Of a DNA stretch of 42,479 nucleotides, positions 22,826 through 33,624 are shown piece by piece; position 1 is the stretch's first letter; each line of letters begins with the position of its first letter. The DNA is taken from positions 1 through 42,479 of the forward strand of contig CACLSR010000007.1 in the NCBI GenBank assembly GCA_902609685.1. The letters are read 5' to 3'. The translations under genes were made by a program, and so were the position numbers. The notes under the pieces are model-generated. The model did no database searches and was not told the DNA's origin. It worked only from the letters and a program-made list of their open reading frames with translations. This stretch comes from an uncultured Pelagibacteraceae bacterium (GTDB lineage: Bacteria > Pseudomonadota > Alphaproteobacteria > Pelagibacterales > Pelagibacteraceae).

Positions 22826-25492
22826 ATGGCGGATAAATCATTAAATGAAATAAGAAGTACGTTCTTAAAATACTTTGAAAAGCATGATCATAAGATTGTT
22901 GAGTCAAGTAATTTAGTTCCAAATAATGATCCGACATTAATGTTTGCTAATTCTGGAATGGTTCAATTTAAGAATGTATTTACTGGTTTAGAAAAAAGAG
23001 ATTATCAAAGAGCAACCACTTCTCAAAAATGTGTCAGAGCAGGAGGTAAGCATAATGATTTAGAAAATGTTGGTTACACTCCAAGACATCATACTTTTTT
23101 TGAAATGTTGGGAAATTTTTCTTTTGGGGACTATTTTAAAGAAAGAGGAATTGAACTTGCATGGAATTTAATCACTAAAGATTTTGGTTTAGATAAAAAT
23201 AGACTTTATGTAACAGTTTTTCATGAAGATGATGAAGCCTTCAATTTTTGGAAGAAAATAGCGGGTTTTAGCGATGACAGAATTATTAGAATTTCGACAT
23301 TAGATAATTTCTGGTCAATGGGTGAAACAGGTCCTTGTGGACCTTGCTCAGAAATATTCTACGATCATGGTGATCATTTAAAAGGTGGTTTACCAGGAAC
23401 AAAAGATCAAGATGGAGATCGTTTTATTGAAATTTGGAACTTGGTATTTATGCAATACGAACAAGTTTCAAAAGATAAAAGAATAGATTTACCCAAACCA
23501 TCCGTAGATACCGGAATGGGATTGGAGAGAATAGCTGCTCTTTTACAAGGCACACACGACAATTATCAAACTGATCATTTTAAGAAATTAATGAGTTCGA
23601 TATCAGATGTAACTAAAGTTAAACAAGCTGATAATAATATATCGAGTTTCAGGGTAATTGCTGATCACTTAAGAGCAAGTTCATTTCTTTTAGCTGAAGG
23701 TGTTCTACCATCCAATGAGGGTCGTGGATATGTCTTAAGAAGAATTATGAGAAGAGGTATGAGACATTCTCATTTATTAGGATCAAAAGAACCTATTTTT
23801 TACAAAATTTTTGAATCTTTAAAAAATGAAATGTCTGGAAATTATCCAGAGTTAGAGCGATCTGAGTCTTTGATAACAGAAACATTAAAAATGGAAGAAG
23901 AAAAATTTTTAATTTTACTTGATCGAGGAATTAAAATTTTAAATGATGAAATTTCAAAAATTGATAAAGTGTTATCAGGTGAAGTAGCGTTTAAATTATA
24001 TGACACTTATGGTTTTCCTTTAGATCTCACAGAAGATATTTTAAAAAATAAATCTTTAAAAGTTGAACATCAAAAATTTGATGAGTTGATGAAAAAAAGC
24101 AAAGAACTTGCAAAAAAGAATTGGAAAGGATCTGGGGACAGCTCAGAGGAAGCAATTTGGTTTTCAATTAAAGATAAAACTGGTCCTACAGAATTTTTGG
24201 GTTACGAGTCTAATCAATCCGAGGGAGTAGTGTTAAATTTAATTAAAAACAATCAGGAATCGAAAACATTAGCTATGGGAGAAGAAGGAATGATTATAAC
24301 TAATCAAACTCCTTTTTATGGTGAGTCAGGAGGACAACTCGGGGATAAAGGCACAATAGTTTCTGGCAATTCATTTTTTGAAGTTGAGGATACACAAAAA
24401 AAACTTGGAGATTTATTTGTTCATTATGGATCAGTAAAAACTGGAGAATTTAAAATTAATGATGTAGTTGAAATGAAAATTGATATTGAGAGAAGAGACA
24501 ATTTAAAAGCTTATCATTCTGCAACTCACTTACTTCATGAGTCTTTAAGAAGAACTTTAGGTAAGCACGTGATGCAAAAAGGATCATTAGTTGCACCAGA
24601 TCGTTTAAGGTTTGACTTTAGTCACATGAAACCGATTACTAATGAGGAGTTAGAGACAATAGATAAATTAGTTAACGAATACGTTAAAAATGGTTCTGAA
24701 GTGACCACAAGAATTATGACTCCTAAAGCTGCAATAGAAAAGGGAGCACTAGCTTTTTTTGGTGAAAAATATGGTGATGAAGTTCGTGTCGTTTCGATGG
24801 GTAAGGAAAAGGATGCTTATTTTTCAACGGAATTATGCGGTGGAACACATGTAAAAAACACCGGAGATATTGGAAAATTTAAAACAGTCAGTCAATCATC
24901 TATTGCTGCAGGAGTAAGAAGAGTTGAAGCTTTAAGAGAAAAACAGCTTGAAGATTTTATTAAGAATAAAGAAAAGCTTTCAACTTTATCTGTACAAAAA
25001 GATGAGGAGACTATCAAAGATTTGTCATCACAAATAATCAAACTTGGAGGTAAACCGAAAGTTGATAACAAAGATTTAAAAGAAATAATAAAAAATCTTT
25101 CAAAACAACTTGAACAATTAAATGTTAATTCAGTTCTTCAAGATAAAACAAAAAATATTATTAATGATCAAAAAATAAAAGATATAAAAGTTCGATTTCA
25201 AAAAGTTCAAGATTTACCTCCTAAAGATTTGAGAAAATTAGTTGATAGTGGAAAAAAAGAACTTGGCGATGGAATTGTAATTGTTTTTGCAAGTAGTGAA
25301 GATAAAGTTGGTTTAGGAGTTGGTATTACTGAAAAGCTAGTTGATAAATATGATGCTGTTAAATTTGCAAAATTAGGTTCAGAAATTATCGGTGGTAAAG
25401 GTGGGGGTGGCCGAAAAGATTTTGCCCAAGCAGGGGGACAGGATAAAGACAAAATTGATGAGGCTTTTGAAAAACTAAAGGCTTTAATTTAG
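22826..25492 (+). CDS. alaS: Alanyl-tRNA synthetase
   Basis: 888 residues, full length. Class II catalytic core with [17 protein letters not shown] near 30-46, [39 protein letters not shown] and [12 protein letters not shown]. Editing domain has the zinc ligands HSATHLLH near 567-574 and CGGTHV near 671-676. The C-Ala domain ends in the glycine-rich [16 protein letters not shown]. Charges tRNA-Ala and clears mischarged Ser/Gly-tRNA-Ala. The 3' end overlaps the convergent icd gene by 9 bases. The only nearby upstream signal is a promoter very close to the ATG. Confidence 0.99.
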   Translation: MADKSLNEIRSTFLKYFEKHDHKIVESSNLVPNNDPTLMFANSGMVQFKNVFTGLEKRDYQRATTSQKCVRAGGKHNDLENVGYTPRHHTFFEMLGNFSFGDYFKERGIELAWNLITKDFGLDKNRLYVTVFHEDDEAFNFWKKIAGFSDDRIIRISTLDNFWSMGETGPCGPCSEIFYDHGDHLKGGLPGTKDQDGDRFIEIWNLVFMQYEQVSKDKRIDLPKPSVDTGMGLERIAALLQGTHDNYQTDHFKKLMSSISDVTKVKQADNNISSFRVIADHLRASSFLLAEGVLPSNEGRGYVLRRIMRRGMRHSHLLGSKEPIFYKIFESLKNEMSGNYPELERSESLITETLKMEEEKFLILLDRGIKILNDEISKIDKVLSGEVAFKLYDTYGFPLDLTEDILKNKSLKVEHQKFDELMKKSKELAKKNWKGSGDSSEEAIWFSIKDKTGPTEFLGYESNQSEGVVLNLIKNNQESKTLAMGEEGMIITNQTPFYGESGGQLGDKGTIVSGNSFFEVEDTQKKLGDLFVHYGSVKTGEFKINDVVEMKIDIERRDNLKAYHSATHLLHESLRRTLGKHVMQKGSLVAPDRLRFDFSHMKPITNEELETIDKLVNEYVKNGSEVTTRIMTPKAAIEKGALAFFGEKYGDEVRVVSMGKEKDAYFSTELCGGTHVKNTGDIGKFKTVSQSSIAAGVRRVEALREKQLEDFIKNKEKLSTLSVQKDEETIKDLSSQIIKLGGKPKVDNKDLKEIIKNLSKQLEQLNVNSVLQDKTKNIINDQKIKDIKVRFQKVQDLPPKDLRKLVDSGKKELGDGIVIVFASSEDKVGLGVGITEKLVDKYDAVKFAKLGSEIIGGKGGGGRKDFAQAGGQDKDKIDEAFEKLKALI

Positions 25493-26698
25493 CTTCTGTT
25501 TAAGATTGTTATCAATTACATCCAGAAATTGATTGGTTGTTAAATATTTGCTTGAAGGTCCAACCAATATTGCAAGATCTTTTGTCATGGAGCCATTTTC
25601 AACACTTTCAATACAAACTTTTTCAATTGTATTTGCAAATTTGATAAGTTCGTCATTACCATCAAGTTTTCCTCTGTGGGCTAATCCTCTTGTCCATGCA
25701 AAAATCGAGGCAATTGGATTTGTCGAAGTTTCTTTACCTTGTTGGTGCATTCTATAATGTCTGGTCACTGTTCCGTGAGCTGCTTCTGCCTCCATTATTT
25801 TTCCATCAGGTGTAAGCAGTGTACTTGTCATTAAACCAAGTGAGCCATATCCTTGAGCCATGGTATCTGATTGAACATCACCATCATAATTTTTACATGC
25901 CCATATATACTTACCACTCCATTTCATTGCACAAGCTACCATGTCATCAATTAACCTGTGTTCATAAGTAATTTTTGCATCCTCAAATTTTTTCTTGAAT
26001 TCTTTATTATAGACCTCTTCAAATATATCTTTAAATCTTCCGTCATATTTTTTTAGAATTGTATTTTTAGTTGATAAGTAAACTGGCCAATTCTTAATTA
26101 ATCCATAACTAAAACAGGATCTTGCGAAATCCTCGATTGATTTATCTAAATTATACATTGAGAGTGCAACCCCTGGTCCTGTAAAATTAAATACTTCATA
26201 TTTAATTTCATCTTTACCATCTTCAGAAGTCCATTTTACTTCCATCTTACCTTTGCCAGGCACTTTGAAATCTGTTGCTCTATATTGATCTCCAAATGCA
26301 TGTCTTCCGATAACGACCGGGTCTGACCAAGAGGGTACGAGTTTTGGAATGTTAGAACAAATTATGGGTTCTCTAAATACAGTTCCTCCAATAATATTCC
26401 GGATAGTTCCGTTTGGAGATCTCCACATTTTCTTTAATTTAAACTCTTCAACTCGTGCTTCATCAGGAGTGATTGTTGCACATTTGATACCGACACCAAT
26501 TTTTTTAATTGCATTAGCAGAGTCGATAGTGATTTGATCATCAGTGTCATCTCTACTTTTCATTCCTAAATCGTAATATTCGATGCCAAGATCTAAATAC
26601 GGAAGTATCAATTTTTTCTTGATAAATTCCCAGATTATTCTGGTCATTTCATCGCCATCTAACTCTACTATTGGGTTTTTAACGCTAATTTTGCTCAC
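25484..26698 (-). CDS. icd: Isocitrate dehydrogenase (NADP+), eukaryotic-like type
   Basis: 404 residues; isocitrate to 2-oxoglutarate in the TCA cycle. It matches the homodimeric type II IDH found in alphaproteobacteria and eukaryotes, not the E. coli type: [17 protein letters not shown] at 14-30, [25 protein letters not shown] with the substrate-binding S/N and arginines, [41 protein letters not shown] (metal aspartates) and [12 protein letters not shown] (NADP contacts). Terminates inside the last codons of alaS. Promoter upstream described separately. Confidence 0.97.
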   Translation of the reverse strand: MSKISVKNPIVELDGDEMTRIIWEFIKKKLILPYLDLGIEYYDLGMKSRDDTDDQITIDSANAIKKIGVGIKCATITPDEARVEEFKLKKMWRSPNGTIRNIIGGTVFREPIICSNIPKLVPSWSDPVVIGRHAFGDQYRATDFKVPGKGKMEVKWTSEDGKDEIKYEVFNFTGPGVALSMYNLDKSIEDFARSCFSYGLIKNWPVYLSTKNTILKKYDGRFKDIFEEVYNKEFKKKFEDAKITYEHRLIDDMVACAMKWSGKYIWACKNYDGDVQSDTMAQGYGSLGLMTSTLLTPDGKIMEAEAAHGTVTRHYRMHQQGKETSTNPIASIFAWTRGLAHRGKLDGNDELIKFANTIEKVCIESVENGSMTKDLAILVGPSSKYLTTNQFLDVIDNNLKQKLN

Positions 26699-26734
26699 TT
26701 ATATTTTTATCTTAATAATTGAATTTCGCGATTT

Positions 26735-26762
26735 TATATACATATTAATGACAAATTATCAA
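26735..26762 (-). promoter_or_regulatory. Sigma70-type promoter of icd
   Basis: Minus strand -35 TTGATA (26757-26762), 16-base spacer, -10 TATATA (26735-26740), in the 74-base gap shared with psd on the plus strand. The leader to the icd ATG at 26698 would be about 30 bases. Confidence 0.5.
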
Positions 26763-26772
26763 ATAGAAGAAT

Positions 26773-27420
26773 ATGTTTAGTAAGATATTTCCAAAAATTC
26801 ACGCTGAAGGTTATAAATTTTTAGTTATAGCTGGAATAATCACAATAGTATTTTATATTTTTAGTAATTTCTTAGGTCTTATTGGTTTAGTCTTAACTAT
26901 TTGGGTTTATTATTTTTTTAGAGATCCAGAGAGAGTTATTATAGATGATGATAATTATCTTGTTAGTCCAGCAGATGGTGAGGTGATTAAAGTTGAAGAA
27001 GTTGATGGACCTAAAGAACTTGGTCTAGAGAATAAAAAATTTAAAAAGATTAGTGTTTTCATGAATGTCTTTGATTGTCATGTAAACAGAACTCCATGCG
27101 CAGGGAAGATTGAGGAAATCTTGTATAAGCCAGGCAAGTTTGTAAATGCTTCATTAGATAAAGCAAGTGAGGATAATGAAAGAAATTACTTTAAAATTAA
27201 AGACCCTCACAACAATGATATTATAGTTGTTCAGATAGCTGGATTGGTGGCACGAAGAATAGTTTGTGAGTCAAATAAAGATCAAGAGTTGAAACAAGGA
27301 GATCGTATTGGCATGATACGATTTGGTAGTAGAGCTGATATCTATTATGAAAATTATGAGCCGCTTGTAAAAGTTGGTCAAAAAGCTATTTCAGGTGAGA
27401 CACTACTTGCAAAAAAATAA
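26773..27420 (+). CDS. psd: Phosphatidylserine decarboxylase proenzyme, short type
   Basis: 215 residues. Makes phosphatidylethanolamine. An N-terminal membrane hairpin (about 15-48) is followed by the decarboxylase domain with SPADGEV near 71-77, MNVFDCHVNRTPCAGKIEE and the self-cleavage site FGSRADIY, where S186 becomes the pyruvoyl group after G185-S186 cleavage. FGSR replaces the LGST of long-type enzymes, as in the short archaeal/alphaproteobacterial PSD group. One base separates its stop from pssA, the preceding step in the same pathway. Confidence 0.95.
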   Translation: MFSKIFPKIHAEGYKFLVIAGIITIVFYIFSNFLGLIGLVLTIWVYYFFRDPERVIIDDDNYLVSPADGEVIKVEEVDGPKELGLENKKFKKISVFMNVFDCHVNRTPCAGKIEEILYKPGKFVNASLDKASEDNERNYFKIKDPHNNDIIVVQIAGLVARRIVCESNKDQELKQGDRIGMIRFGSRADIYYENYEPLVKVGQKAISGETLLAKK

Positions 27421-27421
27421 T

Positions 27422-28225
27422 ATGGAACAAAAAAAACCAAATCTTAAAATTGTAGCAGATAAAAAAAGCGCAAGAATGATTTTACCAAATATGCTAACCC
27501 TGATGGGCGTATGTATTGGTTTAAGTTCAATTCGATTTGCTTTGGACGGAAGATTTGAAATAGCAATTATTGCAATAATTTTTGCTGCTTTGATTGATGG
27601 CTTAGATGGAAGAATAGCCAGACTTATAAAGGGAACCTCAAAAGTTGGAAAAGAATTAGATTCTTTGACGGATGTAATAAGTTTTGGGGTTGCTCCAGCA
27701 TTCATTATGTATTTCTGGAAATTAAATACCCTAGGTCGATTTGGCTGGTTACTATGTTTAGTTTATGTAATTTGTGTTGCTTTAAGATTAGCAAGGTTTA
27801 ATGTTAATTCTAATCAAGAACCTTCTTGGAAAGATAACTTTTTTGAAGGAGTACCATCTCCAGCAGGTGCAATACTATTATTAACTCCGCTAATAATAAG
27901 TCTCAGTGGGTTTGATTACTTACAATTAAATTATACTATGATTGTTCCAATATTTTTTGTTATAACATCATTGCTTCTAATTAGTAAATTTCCAAGTTAT
28001 TCATTTAAAAAAATTGTCATACCTAGAAGAACAACAATTTTTTTATTATTTGGAATAGTTTTCTTTTTTGGTCTTTTACTGATCTATACATTTAACGTCA
28101 TTGCAATAAGTGCTTTAGTTTACGTACTTTTATTACCAATTAGCTTTTTTCATTTTCAAAAATTAAAAAAACAACATGAAAATGACAAAATTCAAGAGGA
28201 TGATGATCTTGAAGACATACTTTAA
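27422..28225 (+). CDS. pssA: CDP-diacylglycerol-serine O-phosphatidyltransferase
   Basis: 267 residues from the ATG at 27422, right behind the psd stop; a longer frame reading back into psd is not used. The CDP-alcohol phosphotransferase signature is visible as DGLDGRIARL, then G-x3-D-x3-D in GKELDSLTD, with all catalytic aspartates. About 7-8 membrane helices. Makes phosphatidylserine, the substrate of psd. The C-terminal tail is acidic (EDDDLEDIL). Its stop overlaps the next start (TAATG). Confidence 0.95.
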   Translation: MEQKKPNLKIVADKKSARMILPNMLTLMGVCIGLSSIRFALDGRFEIAIIAIIFAALIDGLDGRIARLIKGTSKVGKELDSLTDVISFGVAPAFIMYFWKLNTLGRFGWLLCLVYVICVALRLARFNVNSNQEPSWKDNFFEGVPSPAGAILLLTPLIISLSGFDYLQLNYTMIVPIFFVITSLLLISKFPSYSFKKIVIPRRTTIFLLFGIVFFFGLLLIYTFNVIAISALVYVLLLPISFFHFQKLKKQHENDKIQEDDDLEDIL

Positions 28226-29136
28226 TGAAAAAAAACACAATAGTTTCTCTTGCTGATGCTAACTATTTTCCTTTATTAGAGGAATTAATTAATTCTATAA
28301 AAAGATTCAAAGAAAGTGAGAATGTTGCGATCTGTATTTTAGATGCAGGTTTAAACAAAGATCAAAAAGAAAAATTATCCACCAAAGTAGATGAAATTAA
28401 ATCTGCAGAGTGGGATATTGAAGTTCCACAATCTAAAGTTAAAGAAAAGGAATGGCTTAAAAGCCAAGTTTCAAGGGCATTTTTACCTAAATATTTTCCA
28501 AACTATGAAAAATATTTGTGGATTGATTGTGATGCTTGGGTAAATGATTGGAGTTCTGTTGAACTTTATTTTCAAGCTTGTGATAATGGAAAGCTCGGTA
28601 TTACACAAACAATAGGGCCTGGTTATAAAATCACTTCAAGAGTAAATTGGTTATTTGGTAAACTGGCAATTATTAAATCACAAAATTTTAAACATGCCAT
28701 AAAATCTAAAATTGGTATTAACAAAGCGAGAAAACTTGCTTTTGCTCCACATATAAATATTGGTGTGTTTTCTCTCGAAAAAAACTCAAAAGGATGGAGT
28801 TTGTGGCAAAATAATTTGTCCAAAACACTTAAAGCTGGCAATATTTTTGGATCAGAAGGATTAGCAATTAATATGTCAGTTTATATTGATGATCTTGAAA
28901 CAGAATTTTTACCCTTAAATTGCAATTGGATCACTAGCAATCTTTTACCAAAATTTGATGAAAATCAAAAAACTTTTGTAGAACCTTATCTTCCCAATTA
29001 CAAAATAGGCATAATGCATCTTGCGGCTGGAATATGGAAAGATGGTAAAGATATGCGAGTGGATAAAAGTATAGAGATAGAATTAGAAACTTTAGACAAT
29101 AAAAAGATTAATAAAAGCTTAAGATTCGATACATAG
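28225..29136 (+). CDS. Putative GT-A fold glycosyltransferase (GT8-like)
   Basis: 303 residues with no membrane segment. The N-terminus NTIVSLADANYFPLLEELINSI and a DxD motif at 101-103 in LWIDCDAWV followed by SSVELYFQ are typical of GT8-like GT-A enzymes that use nucleotide sugars with a divalent metal. FAPHINIGVFSL and a histidine in IMHLAAG further down fit the acceptor half. Sugar and acceptor are unknown. It lies between pssA and rlmE with overlapping or abutting ends, so it is coexpressed with lipid synthesis; a glycolipid product would fit the context but is a guess. Confidence 0.65.
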   Translation: MKKNTIVSLADANYFPLLEELINSIKRFKESENVAICILDAGLNKDQKEKLSTKVDEIKSAEWDIEVPQSKVKEKEWLKSQVSRAFLPKYFPNYEKYLWIDCDAWVNDWSSVELYFQACDNGKLGITQTIGPGYKITSRVNWLFGKLAIIKSQNFKHAIKSKIGINKARKLAFAPHINIGVFSLEKNSKGWSLWQNNLSKTLKAGNIFGSEGLAINMSVYIDDLETEFLPLNCNWITSNLLPKFDENQKTFVEPYLPNYKIGIMHLAAGIWKDGKDMRVDKSIEIELETLDNKKINKSLRFDT

Positions 29137-29748
29137 TTGAAAAAAAATAAAATTTCAAAAAATTGGATTAATAAACAAAGAAGAGATACTTATGTTCGTC
29201 AATCCAAAGTGGATGGTTATAGAGCTAGATCTGCGTATAAATTAATTGAAATTGATGAAAAGTTTAAAGTTTTTAAGGGTGGAATTTCTGTAATAGATAT
29301 TGGTGCTGCACCAGGAAGTTGGTCTCAATATGCTTCAAAGGTTGTAAAAAATGGGACTATTATCTCAATAGATTTAAAAAAAATGGAAAAAATTAAAAAC
29401 ACTATTCAAATTGAAGGTGATTTCACAGAACCTAATATTCAAGCGAAAATAAAAAAAAATCTTCACAATCCAATTGATGTGGTTATGTCTGATATGGCAG
29501 TAAATACGACTGGAATAAAAGATGTTGATGCAATTCAAACTGGAGAGTTATGTAAAGAGGCGATGATATTTTCAAAAGATGTAATATCTGAAAAGGGTAT
29601 TTTTATTGCTAAAATCTTTATGGGTAGATCTTTTAATGAAATTGTCGCACTAGGAAAAAAAATTTTTAGAGAAGTAAAGGTTTTTAAACCTAACTCGAGT
29701 CGCAAAGACTCTAAAGAGAGTTTTATTATTTGTAAAAATCTTAGATAG
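29137..29748 (+). CDS. rlmE: 23S rRNA (uridine-2'-O-)-methyltransferase RlmE/FtsJ
   Basis: 203 residues. SAM-binding motif DIGAAPGSWSQ at about 55-65, and the K-D-K-E catalytic tetrad: K in RARSAYKL, D in VMSDMAVN, K in FIAKIFMG and E in DSKESFII. Modifies U2552 of 23S rRNA (E. coli numbering). The start is TTG at 29137, immediately after the stop codon of the glycosyltransferase; no ATG exists nearby that preserves the conserved N-terminus. Confidence 0.94.
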   Translation: MKKNKISKNWINKQRRDTYVRQSKVDGYRARSAYKLIEIDEKFKVFKGGISVIDIGAAPGSWSQYASKVVKNGTIISIDLKKMEKIKNTIQIEGDFTEPNIQAKIKKNLHNPIDVVMSDMAVNTTGIKDVDAIQTGELCKEAMIFSKDVISEKGIFIAKIFMGRSFNEIVALGKKIFREVKVFKPNSSRKDSKESFIICKNLR

Positions 29749-29785
29749 ACACTTTTAATTTAAAAGGAATCATATATAAAAGATT

Positions 29786-30862
29786 ATGGTTCCTATAAAA
29801 GAAGCACTTACCTTTGATGACGTTACTTTAGTTCCAAAGTACTCTGAAATACTACCCTCAGAAGTTGATACGAGTATAAAATTAACAGACTCATTAAAAC
29901 TTAAAATTCCACTCTTATCATCAGCAATGGATACTGTAACCGAAAGCAAAATGGCAATTGCTATTGCAAAATCTGGTGGACTAGGAATTATTCACAGAAA
30001 TTTAGATATCAAAAAACAGGTTCTGGAAGTTAAGAAAGTAAAAAAACATAAATTACTTGTAGGTGCAGCTGTGGGGGCTGGACCTAATGAGTTCAAAAGA
30101 GCTGAAGCACTATTAAAAGAAAAGTTGGATATGATTGTTGTGGACACTGCACACGGACATACCAAAAAAGTTTCTGAAATAATTAGATTTATCAAAAAAA
30201 TTAAAAATAAAAAAACAGCTCTATGTGCTGGAAATATAGCAACACCAGATGCAGCTAAATTTTTACTTAAATTAGGCGTTGATGTAATTAAGGTTGGGAT
30301 TGGTCCCGGTTCTATTTGCACAACTAGGTTGGTTGCGGGTATTGGCGTTCCTCAATTAAGCGCAATATTAAATGTGAGAAACGGCATAAAGAATAAAAAT
30401 GTAAAAATTATTTCTGATGGAGGGATAAAATACTCAGGTGACCTCGCTAAAGCTTTTGCTGCTGGCGCTGACGCGGTCATGATAGGTTCATTGTTTGCAG
30501 GAACTGATGAAACACCGGGTAAACTCATCAAAAAAAATGGTAAACTATTTAAAAGTTTTAGAGGCATGGGCTCGGTAGGAGCGATGAACAAAGGCTCGGC
30601 TGATCGATATTTTCAAAAAAAACAAAAAGACAGTTCAAAGTATGTGCCCGAGGGAGTAGAAGGATTAGCAAAATACAAAGGTAAAGTTGATAAAGTTGTT
30701 TTTAAATTAGTTGGTGGATTAAGATCATCTATGGGTTATCTTGGTTCCAAACAGATCAAATATTTAAGATATAAACCGCAATTTGTCAAAATTACAAAAG
30801 CTGGATTTTATGAAAGTATGGTCCATAATGTCGATATCGTTAAAAGTGATAGTAAATACTGA
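29786..30862 (+). CDS. guaB: IMP dehydrogenase lacking the CBS (Bateman) domain
   Basis: Oxidises IMP to XMP, first step to GMP. Catalytic barrel intact: [10 protein letters not shown] at 8-17, [40 protein letters not shown] with catalytic C178, [20 protein letters not shown] and the flap ADRYFQ. Only 358 residues long instead of about 485: the barrel runs straight from [18 protein letters not shown] (73-89) to LLVGAAVG (90-97), the place where other IMPDHs carry two CBS repeats of about 120 residues. The frame is open and clean across the join, so it is not a frameshift. GMP reductase is less likely given guaA in the same run. Confidence 0.93.
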   Translation: MVPIKEALTFDDVTLVPKYSEILPSEVDTSIKLTDSLKLKIPLLSSAMDTVTESKMAIAIAKSGGLGIIHRNLDIKKQVLEVKKVKKHKLLVGAAVGAGPNEFKRAEALLKEKLDMIVVDTAHGHTKKVSEIIRFIKKIKNKKTALCAGNIATPDAAKFLLKLGVDVIKVGIGPGSICTTRLVAGIGVPQLSAILNVRNGIKNKNVKIISDGGIKYSGDLAKAFAAGADAVMIGSLFAGTDETPGKLIKKNGKLFKSFRGMGSVGAMNKGSADRYFQKKQKDSSKYVPEGVEGLAKYKGKVDKVVFKLVGGLRSSMGYLGSKQIKYLRYKPQFVKITKAGFYESMVHNVDIVKSDSKY

Positions 30863-31302
30863 TGACAAAAATATTTAAATTAATTTCTTTATTATATTTA
30901 ATAATCAATAGCTTGAGTATCTCTATAGCAGATGAAAATTTTTTTAATAAAGGTTTAAAATTATTTCAAGATAAAAAATATGAGGATGCTAGGTTTATGT
31001 TTGAAAGAGGTATAGTGTTTAATCCGAAAGACTCAAATTCTTATCTTTATTTAGCAAAAATTTACAACATTCAAGAAGATCAAAGTAAAGAAGAAAAAAA
31101 TTTGGAAGCAACATTATTAATTGAACCTGATAACGAGGAAGCAATATTAATGTCTATGAAAATAGCTTTAGAGAGATCTAATTATTCAAAAGTAAAAGAC
31201 TTATCTAATACTTTTTCTAAGGTTTGCAAAAAACTCTGTAATGAAAATAAAGAAATTTTAGACACCCTTGCAAATATAGAACCCAAAAAAAATGAGTCTT
31301 GA
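30862..31302 (+). CDS. Secreted/periplasmic TPR protein between guaB and guaA
   Basis: 146 residues; signal peptide about 1-23 (hydrophobic [19 protein letters not shown]), then two to three TPR-like helix pairs ([31 protein letters not shown] and SYLYLAKIY...[17 protein letters not shown]). Two cysteines in VCKKLCNE near the C-terminus could form a disulfide. TPR proteins are scaffolds for protein contacts; nothing links it to purine synthesis except position. ATG overlaps the guaB stop (TGATG) and its end overlaps guaA by 11 bases. Confidence 0.75.
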   Translation: MTKIFKLISLLYLIINSLSISIADENFFNKGLKLFQDKKYEDARFMFERGIVFNPKDSNSYLYLAKIYNIQEDQSKEEKNLEATLLIEPDNEEAILMSMKIALERSNYSKVKDLSNTFSKVCKKLCNENKEILDTLANIEPKKNES

Positions 31303-32854
31303 TAAGAATTTGAACAAAATCTTAATAATAGATTTTGGTTCACAATTTACTCAGTTAATAGCCAGGCGAATAAGAGAGTCAGGAGTTTATTCCGAAATTA
31401 TAAGTCATAAAAAGGTTAAAAATAAAAATATTGATAATTCTATTAAAGGAATAATCTTATCAGGTGGACCATTGAATGTTTACCAAATTAATAAATATTC
31501 TTTTGATAAAAGGATTATCGAAAATCAAATACCAGTTTTAGGTATTTGTTTTGGTCATCAAATTTTATCAAAACTTAATGGTGGCAGAGTTAAACAATCA
31601 AAATATAGAGAGTTTGGATTAGCCAATATTCGCAAAAAGAGGGAAAGTATTTTGACAAAAAACTTCTTTAATAAAAAAAATATTAATAAAGTTTGGATGA
31701 GCCATGCTGATCAAGTTTCGAAACTTCCCAAAAATTTTAACGTTATTGCCTCAAGTCAAAACTCGAAATTTGCTATTATCGAAAATAAAAAAAAAAATTT
31801 TTATGGTGTCCAGTTTCATCCCGAAGTTACCCATACAGAAAATGGAAAAAAATTAATAAATAATTTTATATTTTTGATATGTAAAATTAAAAGAAATTGG
31901 TCATCAAAAGATCAAAAGATTAAATTGATAAAAGATGTTCAAAATTTAGTCGGTAAAAATAAAGTAATATGTGCATTATCAGGTGGAGTTGATAGTAGTG
32001 TTGTCGCTCAACTATTGAATAAAGCAATTGGTAAAAAATTATTTTGTATCTTCGTTAATACGGGTCTACTTAGAAAAAATGAGGAGATACAAGTAGTTAA
32101 AACTTTCAAAAAAAAATTGAAAATAAATCTAATTTATGTGAATGCAGAGAATGAATTTTTGAGAAAGCTCAATAATGTTTCTGACCCAGAGAAAAAAAGA
32201 AAAATAATTGGAAATTTATTTATTAAAATTTTTGAGAGATACGCTAAAAGAATAAAAAATGTAAAATTTTTAGCACAAGGAACGCTCTATCCAGATCTTA
32301 TTGAAAGTAAGTCAGTGACTGGAAGCCAAACCTCAAAGATCAAATCTCATCATAATGTAGGTGGTTTACCAAAGAAAATGAAACTTAAATTGGTAGAACC
32401 ATTGAAATTTTTATTTAAAGATGAGGTTAGAAAATTAGGATTAGAACTAAAACTTAGTAAAGAAATTATTTCAAGACATCCGTTTCCAGGACCTGGACTG
32501 GCGATCAGAATGCCTGGCATTATTACTAAAGAAAAAATCAAAATTTTAAAAGAAGCTGACAATTATTTTATTCAAGCTTTAAGAGAGCACAATTTATATA
32601 ATAAAATTTGGCAAGCCTATGCTGCATTGCTTCCAGTCAAAACAGTAGGTGTCATGGGTGATAATCGAACTTATGAATATTTGTGTTTACTAAGAGCAAT
32701 TACATCTGAGGATGGAATGACAGCTGATTTTTATGACTTCAAAAAATCATTTATTCAAATGATTTCAAATAAAATTGTAAATAGCATAAGAGGAGTAAAT
32801 AGAGTAGTTTATGATGTTACATCTAAACCGCCGAGCACTATTGAGCTTGAATGA
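31292..32854 (+). CDS. guaA: GMP synthase (glutamine-hydrolysing)
   Basis: 520 residues: class I glutamine amidotransferase domain (about 1-195) with nucleophile in LGICFGHQ and the His-Glu pair in [12 protein letters not shown]-pyrophosphatase domain with P-loop SGGVDSS near 230-236; and the C-terminal dimerisation domain with [12 protein letters not shown] and the terminal KPPSTIELE. Converts XMP to GMP, the reaction following the guaB product. Overlaps panB by 4 bases (ATGA). Confidence 0.98.
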   Translation: MSLDKNLNKILIIDFGSQFTQLIARRIRESGVYSEIISHKKVKNKNIDNSIKGIILSGGPLNVYQINKYSFDKRIIENQIPVLGICFGHQILSKLNGGRVKQSKYREFGLANIRKKRESILTKNFFNKKNINKVWMSHADQVSKLPKNFNVIASSQNSKFAIIENKKKNFYGVQFHPEVTHTENGKKLINNFIFLICKIKRNWSSKDQKIKLIKDVQNLVGKNKVICALSGGVDSSVVAQLLNKAIGKKLFCIFVNTGLLRKNEEIQVVKTFKKKLKINLIYVNAENEFLRKLNNVSDPEKKRKIIGNLFIKIFERYAKRIKNVKFLAQGTLYPDLIESKSVTGSQTSKIKSHHNVGGLPKKMKLKLVEPLKFLFKDEVRKLGLELKLSKEIISRHPFPGPGLAIRMPGIITKEKIKILKEADNYFIQALREHNLYNKIWQAYAALLPVKTVGVMGDNRTYEYLCLLRAITSEDGMTADFYDFKKSFIQMISNKIVNSIRGVNRVVYDVTSKPPSTIELE

Positions 32855-33624
32855 AAAAAATAAAAAAAATTTTAAATAAAAAAAATAAATCTAAAATTGT
32901 TTGTCTTACTGCGTATTCAAAAAATATTGCAGAAGAGGTAGATAAATATGTTGATATTGTGCTAGTGGGAGACTCCCTCGGTTCAGTATTGTACAATTAT
33001 TCAACTACCAGAAAAGTTACTCTAACAGAAATGATCAATCATTCTAAGAGTGTAAGACTTGGAGTAAAAAAAAGTTTAATGGTTGTTGATATGCCATTTA
33101 ACACTTATTCAACACCAAACGCTGCTTTAAAGAATGCTAAAAAAATAATTAAGGAAACCAAATGTGATGCAGTGAAGTTAGAAGGTGGAAAAAAAATAAT
33201 CCATCAAATTAAACTATTAACCAAAAACAAGGTTCCTGTAATGGGACATCTTGGATTATTACCCCAATCGACCAAAGGCAAATTTAAATCTAAAGGAAAG
33301 ACTACAAAAGAAATCAATCAATTAATTAATGATGCTTTATTACTTCAAAAAAATGGAGTTTTTGCAATTGTCCTTGAGTGCATAAAAACACCAATCGCTA
33401 AAGAAATTACAAAAAATTTAAATATTCCAACAATTGGAATTGGTTCATCTGTTCATTGCGATGGTCAGGTTCTTGTTACGGATGACTTAATCGGTTTAAA
33501 TCAAACAAAAATAAAATTTGTTAAACAATTTTTAAACGTAAAAAAATATATCAATGCCGGATTAAGAAAATATGCTTCAGAGGTAAGATCTAAGAAATAT
33601 CCAACTAAAAAACATTCGTATTAA
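32851..33624 (+). CDS. panB: 3-methyl-2-oxobutanoate hydroxymethyltransferase (ketopantoate synthase)
   Basis: 257 residues, normal length. First committed step to pantothenate, using methylene-tetrahydrofolate. Motifs: [26 protein letters not shown] (metal aspartates), [27 protein letters not shown] and [10 protein letters not shown] with the catalytic glutamate, then [14 protein letters not shown]. It is the last gene of the guaB-TPR-guaA-panB run; panC is not here. Converges on the TerC gene with 4 bases overlap. Confidence 0.95.
   Translation: MKKIKKILNKKNKSKIVCLTAYSKNIAEEVDKYVDIVLVGDSLGSVLYNYSTTRKVTLTEMINHSKSVRLGVKKSLMVVDMPFNTYSTPNAALKNAKKIIKETKCDAVKLEGGKKIIHQIKLLTKNKVPVMGHLGLLPQSTKGKFKSKGKTTKEINQLINDALLLQKNGVFAIVLECIKTPIAKEITKNLNIPTIGIGSSVHCDGQVLVTDDLIGLNQTKIKFVKQFLNVKKYINAGLRKYASEVRSKKYPTKKHSY

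Noticed and set aside
25207..25452. Minus-strand ORF of 81 codons, proline/serine-rich, within alaS.
   Set aside because: Antisense shadow of the conserved C-terminal domain of alaS; no independent start signal.
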